Shown piece after piece: positions 42,397-50,745 of a DNA stretch of 64,000 nt. The translations under genes were made by a program, and so were the position numbers. The stretch is taken from positions 434,001 through 498,000 of the forward strand of contig JACJXO010000003.1 in NCBI GenBank assembly GCA_020636645.1, given 5' to 3'. The DNA comes from Chitinophagales bacterium (GTDB taxonomy: Bacteria > Bacteroidota > Bacteroidia > Chitinophagales > BACL12). Position 1 is the first letter of the stretch, and every line of letters starts with the position of its first letter. The notes beneath the pieces were generated by a model. The model was given only the letters and a program-made list of their open reading frames with translations, was not told the DNA's origin and did not search any database.

Positions 42397-43859
42397 AGAT
42401 CTACGATGCCCCTTTCATTCGTGCAGCCGACCGTTATACCATAGAACAGGGGATCAGTTCTGCTGACCTGATGGAAAGAGCTGCAAGAGCCTGCAGTGAC
42501 CAAATTCTGAAAGAACATCCTGACATACAGCAGGTACTGGTAATATGCGGTACAGGAAACAATGGCGGAGATGGCTTATGCATTGCACGGCACTTTTTAG
42601 AGCTGAGTATGCCGGTCAAAGTGCTTATTCACGGCCACCGCGAATCTGGAACAGAAGACTTTTCTCACCACCTGCGCCGGTTTGAATCTGCCGGTGGTAT
42701 CTGTGAAAGCTATTCAGGCAGACTACCCGATATACCCCAAGATACGATCGTGATCGATGCCCTTTTTGGAACCGGTATCAACAGACCCGTAGAAGGAACA
42801 GCGGCTACCCTGATAGAACAACTGAATGAAAGTGGAAAAACCATTCTCTCCGTTGATATGCCCTCCGGTCTGCCAGCAAATGGTATCCCTGAAGGTACGG
42901 TGATCCATGCGCATCACACCTACAGTTTTCAGTGGCCTAAGCCCGCATTTTTTCTGCCGGAAAATGCCGGATATACCGGAAGCTGGAGCATACTGGATAT
43001 TGGGCTAAGAGCAGATTTTCCGGGGCATGAACATGCCTGGGGTGAATGGGTGGACAGCAGTTTCGTACTCCCCTTTCTGAAGCCAAGAAAAACTTTCAGC
43101 CATAAAGGCAACTATGGTCATGTCATGCTGCTGGCCGGTAGTAAAGATATGCCCGGTGCAGCCAATCTGTGTTCCTTTGCCTGCATACGTGCAGGAGCAG
43201 GAAGGGTAACCCTTGCTGACGATGGTCGGGAAGAAACCCGTGATGAGATCATGCACCTGCACAGAAACAAACTGGTGCCGGCTCTGGAAAGTGGTCAGTA
43301 CAATGTGTTTGCAGCCGGTCCCGGACTGGGTCGCACTCCTTCTGCCCACACGTTGCTGAAGCAATGCCTGGAATCCTTCAGACATCCGGTACTGCTGGAC
43401 GCAGATGCACTGAATCTGCTGGCGGATGATCCGTCACTGACCATGTTGTTGCCTGCCGGTAGTATTCTCACCCCCCACCCCGGTGAATTTCGCCGACTTG
43501 CCGGAGATACCTCCGGCAGCCTGGAGATGCTGACCCTGCAACAACAACTCAGCGCCAGATGGCAGGTAACCATTGTATTGAAGCGGGCTTATACCTGCAT
43601 CACCACACCTGATGGAAAAATATATATAAACGGCAGCGGCAACCCCGGTATGGCCACCGCGGGTAGTGGAGATGTGCTGACCGGCATCATAGCAGCCTGG
43701 ATGGCACAGGGGCTTTCACCAACCGATGCAGCCATTGCAGGAACCTATCTGCACGGGCTTGCCGGCGATCTTGCTATGAAAGAACAGGGCGGGCTGAACA
43801 TCATAGCCGGCGACATCATCGATCATTACAATTCTGCCATTAAAATTCTTCGTGCATGA
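42393..43859 (+). CDS. nnr: Bifunctional NAD(P)H-hydrate epimerase / ADP-dependent dehydratase
   Basis: Repairs hydrated NAD(P)H (NADHX/NADPHX). N-terminal epimerase domain 1-215 (LVICGTGNNGGDGLCIARHF near 49, VIDALFGTGINRPV near 116). C-terminal dehydratase domain about 225-485 (HKGNYGHVMLLAGS, TPHPGEFRRL, and GSGNPGMATAGSGDVLTGIIA). 488 aa, normal for the fused enzyme. ATGA overlaps on both sides couple it to the peptidase and the sirtuin. Confidence 0.94.
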   Translation: MKIYDAPFIRAADRYTIEQGISSADLMERAARACSDQILKEHPDIQQVLVICGTGNNGGDGLCIARHFLELSMPVKVLIHGHRESGTEDFSHHLRRFESAGGICESYSGRLPDIPQDTIVIDALFGTGINRPVEGTAATLIEQLNESGKTILSVDMPSGLPANGIPEGTVIHAHHTYSFQWPKPAFFLPENAGYTGSWSILDIGLRADFPGHEHAWGEWVDSSFVLPFLKPRKTFSHKGNYGHVMLLAGSKDMPGAANLCSFACIRAGAGRVTLADDGREETRDEIMHLHRNKLVPALESGQYNVFAAGPGLGRTPSAHTLLKQCLESFRHPVLLDADALNLLADDPSLTMLLPAGSILTPHPGEFRRLAGDTSGSLEMLTLQQQLSARWQVTIVLKRAYTCITTPDGKIYINGSGNPGMATAGSGDVLTGIIAAWMAQGLSPTDAAIAGTYLHGLAGDLAMKEQGGLNIIAGDIIDHYNSAIKILRA

Positions 43860-44536
43860 AGATCGTGGTGCTGAGTGGTGCAGGCATGAGCGCAGAAAGT
43901 GGCATAGCTACTTTTCGCGGCGCAGGCGGGCTTTGGGAAGGTCATCGGGTGGAAGATGTAGCCACCCCTGAAGCATGGCAGAAAAACCCGGAGCTGGTGT
44001 TGCAATTCTATAACGAGCGACGGGAAAAGATCCGCCACGCACAACCCAACAAAGGCCATACATATCTGGCCGAAATGGAAAAGGAACATGAAGTGTTCAT
44101 CATTACCCAGAACATTGATGATCTTCATGAACGTGCAGGCAGTACACAGGTCTTGCATCTGCATGGTGAGATCATGAAATCCAGGAGTGAAAAATATACA
44201 GAACCTTTATATGATCAGCCCGGACATATTTCAACAGGCGATCTGTGTGAAAGAGGCACGCAGCTGAGGCCGCATATTGTCTGGTTTGGTGAACCGGTAC
44301 CAATGATGGAACCCGCCATAGCAATTGTTTCTACAGCAGATCTGTTGCTGATAACCGGTACCAGTCTGGTGGTTTACCCGGCCGCTTCCCTGTGGCATTA
44401 TGCCCCTGCTGGCTGTCCGGTCTATCTGGTGGACCCGAATCCGCCGGCCGGACTTCCTGCTCATGTGCGCATTATCAGAGAAACGGCAGTCAACGGCATT
44501 CAACTTTTCAGAAAGATGATCAGTCATGGAACATAA
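43856..44536 (+). CDS. NAD-dependent protein deacylase (sirtuin, class III-like)
   Basis: 226 aa. Sirtuin motifs: GAGMSAESGIATFRG (residues 6-20), QNIDDLHERAGS (84-95), catalytic His in LHLHGEI, and GTSLVVYPAASL. FYNERR (Tyr-x2-Arg) matches the acyl-pocket pair of CobB/SIRT5-type desuccinylases. The zinc-binding Cys pairs expected after HGE are absent: only one Cys (DLCERG) is found there. It removes acyl groups from lysines using NAD+, releasing nicotinamide and O-acyl-ADP-ribose. Overlaps nnr by 4 bp and the Nudix gene by 11 bp. Confidence 0.9.
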   Translation: MKIVVLSGAGMSAESGIATFRGAGGLWEGHRVEDVATPEAWQKNPELVLQFYNERREKIRHAQPNKGHTYLAEMEKEHEVFIITQNIDDLHERAGSTQVLHLHGEIMKSRSEKYTEPLYDQPGHISTGDLCERGTQLRPHIVWFGEPVPMMEPAIAIVSTADLLLITGTSLVVYPAASLWHYAPAGCPVYLVDPNPPAGLPAHVRIIRETAVNGIQLFRKMISHGT

Positions 44537-45068
44537 TCCCTGGACCACCCTGCAACGGGAAGAACAATACCGGAACAACTGGATACAGGTAGAAGAACAT
44601 CAGGTGCTGAACCCGGCAGGCAATCCCGGTATCTATGGTGTGGTTCGTTTTGCCGCTTATGCCATTGGTATCATTCCTGTTGATACTTTTGGAAACACCT
44701 GGCTGGTTGGGCAATACCGCTATCCGCTGGAAGCTTACAGTTGGGAAATACCGGAAGGTGGTGGAAACAAAAACGATACACCTGAGCGATCTGCACTGCG
44801 TGAACTTCAGGAAGAAACCGGAGTCATGGCAGGCAGGCTGGAACTCCTTGCTCATCTGCATACCAGCAATAGTATCACCGATGAAGAAGCATTCATCTAT
44901 CTGGCAACTGACCTCACAGAAGGTCAGTCCAGTCCGGAAGAAACAGAATCACTTCAGATCAGAAAGCTGCCACTTACAGAAGCCATACAAATGGCAATGG
45001 ACGGTCGCATCACAGATGCCATGAGTGTGGCAGGTCTGCTGAAAGCCAAACTTGTTTTAGGTTTGTAA
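44526..45068 (+). CDS. Nudix hydrolase, ADP-ribose pyrophosphatase type
   Basis: 180 aa. Nudix box near 74-98: G-x5-D-x7-RELQEETGV, where the first acidic position is Asp rather than the canonical Glu. The flanking WEIPEGGG and LVGQYRYPLEAYS resemble ADP-ribose/ADP-sugar pyrophosphatases (NudF type). ADP-ribose hydrolysis would fit the preceding sirtuin. The start overlaps the sirtuin end by 11 bp; the cytochrome follows with 1 bp between stop and start. Confidence 0.88.
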   Translation: MEHNPWTTLQREEQYRNNWIQVEEHQVLNPAGNPGIYGVVRFAAYAIGIIPVDTFGNTWLVGQYRYPLEAYSWEIPEGGGNKNDTPERSALRELQEETGVMAGRLELLAHLHTSNSITDEEAFIYLATDLTEGQSSPEETESLQIRKLPLTEAIQMAMDGRITDAMSVAGLLKAKLVLGL

Positions 45069-45069
45069 G

Positions 45070-47190
45070 ATGCAGCAGAAACTGGTTAAAAGTATTCTGG
45101 GAGTTGGAGCATTCCTTTTCGTGTGCTGGAGTTTTGTTTTCTGTAAGCAACAAGAGACCGGCGCTGTTACCCCTGTAGCTGCAGATGTTGCCGGTTTTGT
45201 GGGCGATCAGGTGTGCGGATCCTGCCATGCAGAAGCCTATGCAGACTGGAAAGGATCTCATCATTTTCATGCGATGGAACTGCCTGACAGCAACAGCGTG
45301 CGGGGAAGATTTGATGGTAGCACTTTTACGGCCGATGGTGTACGGTACCGTATGTATCAACAGAACGGTCAGTACCTGTTTGACATTACCGAAAACGGAC
45401 AGGCAACAGAACAATTTCCGGTTGCCTATACATTTGGATGGGAACCATTACAGCAATATCTGGTGGCAAGACCGGGAGGACGATACCAGACACTTCGCAT
45501 ATCATGGGATACAGAAAAACAGCAATGGTTCCACCAGTATCCGGATACCGTGATCACGCCCGGCGACTGGCTCCACTGGACCGGTGCTGCGCAAACATGG
45601 AACAGCATGTGTGCAGCCTGCCACAGCACCCATCTGGAAAAGAATTATATCGCTGAAAAAGATAGCTTTCACACTACCTGGTCCATTATCAATGTAAGCT
45701 GTGAAGCCTGTCATGGTCCCGGCGAACAACATGTTGCACTGGCAACAAAAGGCGACTGGAAGAACGGAGCTGGTATCAGTACCTTCAGCAAAGACGGCAC
45801 ACATGCCCAAACAGATATGTGCGGGGCCTGCCATGGCTTGCGCACCCAACTGACCTCTTCTTCAGACGCAGGCGGTTCATTCCTGCAGCGCTTTCTGCCC
45901 GAACTGATGACACCCGATATGTTCTTCCGCGACGGGCAACAGAAAGGCGAAGTGTATAAGTATGCCTCTTTTCTGAGTAGCAGGATGTATGCCAAAGGGG
46001 TGGTTTGTTCAGACTGTCACCAACCGCATTCCGGGCGCCTCAAACTGGACGGCAATGCCCTTTGTATGCAATGCCATACGCCATCCTATGACAGCCCTTC
46101 GCACCACTTTCATCCTGAGTCATCTGTTGGTGCATCCTGTGTGAACTGCCATATGCCGGGAAAGAACTATATGGTGAACGACTACCGCCATGACCACAGC
46201 TTTCGTGTTCCGCGGCCTGATCAGTCGGCGAAATACGGCACACCCAACACCTGCAATACCTGCCATGCAGACAGAACTGCCGGGTGGGCTGCAGAACAGA
46301 TCAACAAGTGGTACGGACCAGAAAGACGCTGGCATTTTTCAGATGCCTTGCTGGCGGCAGGACAGGATCCTTCAGACGCCCTACCCTATCTGCTCGAACT
46401 TACCGGCCGAGATTCGGTTCCGGCCATCGTCCGTGCACAGGCAACCATGGAACTGAACGCTGCATACGGCCAACAGGTCATTCCCACTTTACAACAGCTC
46501 ATCAGCGACAGCAGTGAACTGGTGCGCATGGCTGCGTACAACAGTTTGCTGCACCAGCCAGCAGACAGAAGTCTGGCCATGTATCAGGCAGGATGGCAAG
46601 ATACCGTGCTGGCGGTGAGACTGGCAGCATACAGAGCTACAGCCGATATTCCGGTGAGCGGACTGTCTGAAGTTGCGCTGAAGAACAAACAATCTGCCGG
46701 CGACGAATATCTTCAGTTTCTGATGATGAATGCTGACATGGCCAACGGTCAGGTACTGTTCAGCGAATATTACCAGCAGCGAAACGATCTGGAAGGCGCC
46801 ATTGATGCCTGTGAAAAAGCTTTGCAGATTGACGACAGACTGGGAGAAGTCAGACTAAATCTGGCCATTTTGTACAGCCGGCAGGGAAATATGGTTGCAG
46901 CGGTCAATCATCTGAAAACATTTATATCCTATTATCCTGACGTAAGCAGGGGGTATTATTACCTGTCGCTGATACTGAACGAACAGGACCGAATGACCGA
47001 TGCCATTCAGATGATCAGGAAGGCTTTGTCTCTTGATCCGTATGACACCGGAATGGTGGCCAATTATGTGCTTATGCTATATAAGAGCGGACAGATCAAT
47101 GAAGCAAGAGCTATTTTACAGGAAGCTCTGGAAGCTTTCCCGAATGATGCCGGACTGCAAAGCCTGATAGCGTTTATCGGAATAAGATAA
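45070..47190 (+). CDS. Octaheme c-type cytochrome with C-terminal TPR repeats
   Basis: 706 aa. N-terminal membrane/signal segment (SILGVGAFLFVCWSFVF; CKQQ could be a lipobox-like Cys). Eight CxxCH heme motifs: CGSCH, CAACH, CEACH, CGACH, CSDCH, CMQCH, CVNCH and CNTCH, all in the first ~400 residues. HEAT-like helices follow (about 440-540), then TPRs (about 555-700, AIDACEKALQIDDRLGEVRLNLAILY). Similar multiheme-TPR proteins occur widely in Bacteroidota and Planctomycetes without known redox partner. Made outside the inner membrane, thus dependent on Ccm proteins. Confidence 0.9.
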   Translation: MQQKLVKSILGVGAFLFVCWSFVFCKQQETGAVTPVAADVAGFVGDQVCGSCHAEAYADWKGSHHFHAMELPDSNSVRGRFDGSTFTADGVRYRMYQQNGQYLFDITENGQATEQFPVAYTFGWEPLQQYLVARPGGRYQTLRISWDTEKQQWFHQYPDTVITPGDWLHWTGAAQTWNSMCAACHSTHLEKNYIAEKDSFHTTWSIINVSCEACHGPGEQHVALATKGDWKNGAGISTFSKDGTHAQTDMCGACHGLRTQLTSSSDAGGSFLQRFLPELMTPDMFFRDGQQKGEVYKYASFLSSRMYAKGVVCSDCHQPHSGRLKLDGNALCMQCHTPSYDSPSHHFHPESSVGASCVNCHMPGKNYMVNDYRHDHSFRVPRPDQSAKYGTPNTCNTCHADRTAGWAAEQINKWYGPERRWHFSDALLAAGQDPSDALPYLLELTGRDSVPAIVRAQATMELNAAYGQQVIPTLQQLISDSSELVRMAAYNSLLHQPADRSLAMYQAGWQDTVLAVRLAAYRATADIPVSGLSEVALKNKQSAGDEYLQFLMMNADMANGQVLFSEYYQQRNDLEGAIDACEKALQIDDRLGEVRLNLAILYSRQGNMVAAVNHLKTFISYYPDVSRGYYYLSLILNEQDRMTDAIQMIRKALSLDPYDTGMVANYVLMLYKSGQINEARAILQEALEAFPNDAGLQSLIAFIGIR

Positions 47191-47234
47191 CAGACGCAGG
47201 TTGGCAAGCAACCGGCAATCACTTCCGGTTCATA

Positions 47235-47663
47235 TCAGCGATCCGGGTATAGTGCTTTGTATTCTTCCAGTGAATCAAGCAGTATCCGTTCAAAGATGAT
47301 CTTTTCTGACGGACCAGTCCAATTGACCAGCATCATCAGAGTTTCCCATCCTCCTGCCCTGCATCCACCATACACATTATACACCTTGACAACCAAGGAA
47401 TCTCCTGCCAGTTCCGGATGGGTGAAAACCTGCATATGACAATCACCACCTTCTGTAAAGATGATGACCGTCTGACTGGTAAAATCCGGTATCATATCAG
47501 GAAACAGATCAGGAGCACCGGCAGAAAGCCAGGCACTGTCGGTATTGTACACACCCTGTTCCACCTGCCACCGATCTACAGGGTAAATGCTGAAAACCGG
47601 TTCTTCAGGTCCTGTACAGACCAGCGCCAGCAGAAAGGTCAATAAGTATGTATGCATATTCAA
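47235..47663 (-). CDS. Small exported protein of unknown function
   Basis: 142 aa with a short hydrophobic N-terminus (HTYLLTFLLALVCTG). The start could be the third codon (ATG at 47657). Two Cys in the mature part (GGDCHMQ, GGCRAGG) might form a disulfide. No family recognised. Lies 33 bp before a secreted S41 peptidase in its direction of reading. Confidence 0.55.
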   Translation of the reverse strand: MNMHTYLLTFLLALVCTGPEEPVFSIYPVDRWQVEQGVYNTDSAWLSAGAPDLFPDMIPDFTSQTVIIFTEGGDCHMQVFTHPELAGDSLVVKVYNVYGGCRAGGWETLMMLVNWTGPSEKIIFERILLDSLEEYKALYPDR

Positions 47664-47695
47664 AGGATGCTACAACAGGATATATTGCATAAGGG

Positions 47696-49153
47696 TCACT
47701 TTTCCTGTAACCTGATCAGCAGGCCCTCGAGTACAGAATCATTGCCGTCAATTTCCTTCCTGATATCTCTTGAAAGCAAAAGATCAGGCATGACACCTCT
47801 GCCTGTTTCATCCGGCATGACCTGATGTTCCAGGAAATAGACAGGAATGGCAATGCGTATGCCGGTGTGGGGAAGTGTGAGGTCTGTCATCAGAACTGCA
47901 TTGGAACCAATATCTGCACCGCCTGTCTCCTCTCCCGCTGTACGTGCTCCTGCTTTATGCTGCAATTCAGAAGCCACATAACTGCTGAGGGAGAAACTGT
48001 TTCCGTTGGTGAGCACCCAGACCTGCCCGTCAAAATGATCTTTCTTTTTGACCGAATATCCGATGCGATGATCTCTCCACGGATCAGTTTTGTCGTGATC
48101 AGGCATCAGACCAAAGAGGCGCATGGTCATACGAGAACTAAACTTCATGGTCAGATCCGGATGACCAGGAAGCTTTCTGTCGGGGCGGCTGAATGTAAAA
48201 TCAAAATCTTCCGGCATGAGGTACCGCAACAGGTAGTTACCGTTGGGAAAATAACCTCCTCCATTGTTTCGCAGGTCTATGACCAGTTTGTTGATCTGCT
48301 GTTCTTCCAGGTAGCTGAAAGAACTGCGGTAGAATCTTTTCCAGTGTTTGAAACCAAATGCATCGATATCCATCACTGCTATGTCGGTACGTTCGGCAGG
48401 AAGATACAGCGTAGCGATACCGTCTGCATCCAGAATGACCTTCGCAAGACTGTCTGTCGGCTGTACAGCTTCCTCCGGTTTATCTCCGCCCTTCAGGCTG
48501 GAACTAACGGTCATGGAAGTTTTCCCGATACAGGTAACCATGTATTCATCGCTCCGGCCGTAAAGAAACAGGTAATAGGTGCGGAAAAGTCTCTCTGAAA
48601 CTGCCGCTGCGGCAGATGCGCTGTATCCGTCCCGAGGGTGTATGGCATACATGGCTGATAGTATCTCTTCTGCCGCATGCCCGTTGATACCGATCACTTC
48701 CATACCCGGCACGAGAATGGAATCAGTGTCATAAACACTCTTTATATAAATCCTATCCTGTTGTATATAAACTTCCATCGGCAGCAGCTTACTGTCGGCT
48801 TTTTGTGCCGCATACCAGTCCAGTCCTGGTCTGGCCACGGTATGTCCGCAACCTATTTGCCTGATCCATTGCCTTACCAGAACATGAAACTGCTCTGTGG
48901 AGAGACCATCGTGCAACATCTCCCGGTACCGGTTGGCTTCCTGGTACAATGCTGCTGAGTCTGTAAATGCGGTAGCCCTGGGGTGCACTGCCAGTACCAG
49001 CTCCACCATTTCATCCCAGTCTTCCTGCAGTTCACGGATGGTATATTCCTGTACCGGAATTTCCTGGGCACTCAATGAAAGGCAGTATGCACAAAACGCC
49101 AGCAGGCTGAGCAAGCCTCTGCCTCGTTCAGCGAACATTGATAGCACTCTCAT
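47696..49153 (-). CDS. S41 family (C-terminal processing-type) secreted peptidase
   Basis: 485 aa with a signal peptide ending LSLSAQE. A PDZ-like segment (ILVPGMEVIGINGHAAEEIL) is near 145-165. The S41 catalytic region includes KLVIDLRNNGGGYFPNG (near 295) and VWVLTNGNSFSLSSYVASEL (near 390) with the Ser nucleophile, then EETGGADIGSNAV. The position usually holding the catalytic Lys (Ser-x3-Lys) is not obvious here. The start overlaps the DUF1801 gene by 26 bp; the ATG at 49138 would cut this to 11 bp. Confidence 0.85.
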   Translation of the reverse strand: MRVLSMFAERGRGLLSLLAFCAYCLSLSAQEIPVQEYTIRELQEDWDEMVELVLAVHPRATAFTDSAALYQEANRYREMLHDGLSTEQFHVLVRQWIRQIGCGHTVARPGLDWYAAQKADSKLLPMEVYIQQDRIYIKSVYDTDSILVPGMEVIGINGHAAEEILSAMYAIHPRDGYSASAAAAVSERLFRTYYLFLYGRSDEYMVTCIGKTSMTVSSSLKGGDKPEEAVQPTDSLAKVILDADGIATLYLPAERTDIAVMDIDAFGFKHWKRFYRSSFSYLEEQQINKLVIDLRNNGGGYFPNGNYLLRYLMPEDFDFTFSRPDRKLPGHPDLTMKFSSRMTMRLFGLMPDHDKTDPWRDHRIGYSVKKKDHFDGQVWVLTNGNSFSLSSYVASELQHKAGARTAGEETGGADIGSNAVLMTDLTLPHTGIRIAIPVYFLEHQVMPDETGRGVMPDLLLSRDIRKEIDGNDSVLEGLLIRLQEK

Positions 49154-49571
49154 ATAGACCGATCCATCTTTCGGTAGTGAATTTTTGTGCCAGCTCTTCG
49201 AACAGCCCGACCGGTATCTGATCTATTTTCTTCAGGCGGATACAGCTCTTCCCCATGTCCAGTTTGGTGGGAACCCTGCTGGCATATTCCTGCTGAAACC
49301 AGGACAGGGTTTCCGGGTCTGCATACAGCCCCATATGATACACAGCTACAAAATTCTTCTGGCTGATAATGCTGACAAATGGCAGGGGTTGTTTGGGATT
49401 GACGTGGTACCCATTCGGATAAATACTATGCGGAACAGCGAAATGTATGCCTGTTGGTCCGCCGGATTCTGAAAACCCTTTTGGCAGTTTTTTGGCAAAT
49501 GCATCACGCAGGGCCTGCACGGCTTCCTGTCGCTCTGCCGGTAATGAACTGATGTATTCCTGGCTTGACAT
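49128..49571 (-). CDS. DUF1801 family protein
   Basis: 147 aa, soluble. SSQEYISSLPAERQEAVQALRDAF at the start and ISQKNFVAVYHMGLYADP in the middle are characteristic of DUF1801 (YdhG-like). LDMGKSCIRLKKIDQIP is the conserved end. Function unknown. First gene of a leftward pair with the S41 peptidase. Confidence 0.82.
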   Translation of the reverse strand: MSSQEYISSLPAERQEAVQALRDAFAKKLPKGFSESGGPTGIHFAVPHSIYPNGYHVNPKQPLPFVSIISQKNFVAVYHMGLYADPETLSWFQQEYASRVPTKLDMGKSCIRLKKIDQIPVGLFEELAQKFTTERWIGLYESAINVR

Positions 49572-49653
49572 AGGGTCAAATTTAAAAAATCAGAAACAGT
49601 CCGGAACAGGAACTTATAGAACATATGCCTGAAGATGCGAACAGTGCCTTACT

Positions 49654-50067
49654 TCATGGCAATGTTTCCGCATACTTTTTAAAATTGTCCAGGATGGCCT
49701 GCCAACCCTGGCGCTGCAGTTCTGCAGAGTTGACATCTTCTGTTTCAAATGATTCGGTCACTGTGATACCACCCGGCCCATCTTCGAAACGTATATCAAC
49801 CAGCCGGCCGTCTCCGATGGTGTAGCGAATCAACTTATGAGGTTCTACTTCCACGTAGGTACCCTCAAAATCAAAACCGGCGCTGCCATCTGTGGCTTCC
49901 ATCCGATAATTGAACGTACCTCCGGGCAGCAGGTTGTTGGTTGCACCCGGGCAGCACCAGTCGTCAGATGCAAAATTCCAGTTACAGATATGATCAGGCT
50001 GTGTCCAGGCCTCCCAGACAAGGGGCATGCTTTTCTGAACAGTTGTTTGAATGGTTATAACGGGCAT
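49654..50067 (-). CDS. SRPBCC/AHSA1 family protein
   Basis: 137 aa forming a START-like helix-grip: TTVQKSMPLVWEAWTQPDHICNW at the N-terminus, GGTFNYRM, VEPHKLIRYTIGDGR, and QGWQAILDNFKKYAE at the C-terminus. Members bind small hydrophobic ligands or stimulate Hsp90; here no partner can be named. 3 bp after the VOC gene, so probably one transcript. Confidence 0.88.
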   Translation of the reverse strand: MPVITIQTTVQKSMPLVWEAWTQPDHICNWNFASDDWCCPGATNNLLPGGTFNYRMEATDGSAGFDFEGTYVEVEPHKLIRYTIGDGRLVDIRFEDGPGGITVTESFETEDVNSAELQRQGWQAILDNFKKYAETLP

Positions 50068-50070
50068 AGC

Positions 50071-50442
50071 TTAAATGTGTTGATCTATCAGAATGACATT
50101 CCCATCCGGGTCGGTGACCATCAGGCTGGCCGGACCTTCAGTTTGTTCATCGGCTTCAGACAGCAACGTCAGACCTTCAGCTTTCAGGTGCTGCTGAATC
50201 TTGCGCACATCGTCAAACGGTGCGACCTGCTGTGCCTCTTCATCCCAACCGGGGTTGAAGGTCAGGATATTTCCACTGAACATGCCTTCAAAAATTCCGA
50301 TCAGTGCATTGCCGTTCTTCAGAATGTAATACTTGTGATCTGCACTTCCTGCGAATACGGCAAAACCGAGTTTTTCATAGAATGCACGGGAAGCCTCCAG
50401 GTCTTTCACATTGAGGCTGACAGAAAAAGCTCCGAGTTTCAT
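50071..50442 (-). CDS. VOC family (glyoxalase/bleomycin-resistance-like) protein
   Basis: 123 aa with two beta-alpha-beta-beta-beta units: FSVSLNVKDLEASRAFYEKLGF at the start and SLMVTDPDGNVILIDQH at the end. Metal-binding positions are not complete enough to name an enzyme. Upstream by 43 bp is the terminator of a candidate small RNA. Confidence 0.87.
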   Translation of the reverse strand: MKLGAFSVSLNVKDLEASRAFYEKLGFAVFAGSADHKYYILKNGNALIGIFEGMFSGNILTFNPGWDEEAQQVAPFDDVRKIQQHLKAEGLTLLSEADEQTEGPASLMVTDPDGNVILIDQHI

Positions 50443-50484
50443 GACGTTGGTTTGTATTCAAACATAGTCATTTAGCAGCAACCC

Positions 50485-50514
50485 CAAAAAAAAGCACCGG
50501 CCGAAACCGGTGCT
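50485..50514 (-). terminator. Rho-independent terminator of the candidate small RNA
   Basis: 8-bp perfect GC-rich stem, 6-nt loop and T8 on the minus strand. It lies 230 bp beyond the stop of the next minus-strand gene, so it belongs to the small RNA more naturally than to that gene. Confidence 0.85.
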
Positions 50515-50548
50515 CAAGCAGACATGCTTAACCCTCTGAATGTCTGCG
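50485..50548 (-). ncRNA. Candidate two-hairpin small RNA
   Basis: On the minus strand a -7 element TACTTTTG (50554-50561) is followed by hairpin 1, GCAGACAT...ATGTCTGC (arms 50540-50547 and 50518-50525) with a 14-nt loop (TCAGAGGGTTAAGC), and hairpin 2, AGCACCGG-TTTCGG-CCGGTGCT (50493-50514) with eight T, a strong terminator. About 64 nt would be transcribed. No ORF fits. It could instead be a 5' regulatory leader of the VOC gene that starts 43 bp further on, but no alternative antiterminator pairing was seen. No family recognised. Confidence 0.5.
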
Positions 50549-50745
50549 TCCAGCAAAAGTAAAACCTTGCAAACAATCTTCCTACTTTCTAAAGAAGTAT
50601 TTTTCACATTTATTGTGTGAAGTGTATCCAGAAAGCAACAGGGCCGTTTTTGACGTATAAAACAATTGTAAATACCCCTGCCGGCATGCCCCACAGGCCT
50701 TTTTTAATTCCGGCGGCCTGTGAGCAGATACCGGTTCTCAGGCCG

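Noticed and set aside
50485..50548. Riboswitch controlling the VOC gene
   Set aside because: There is a terminator before the gene, but no alternative antiterminator pairing and no known riboswitch core were found; small RNA is the preferred reading, with the leader option kept open.
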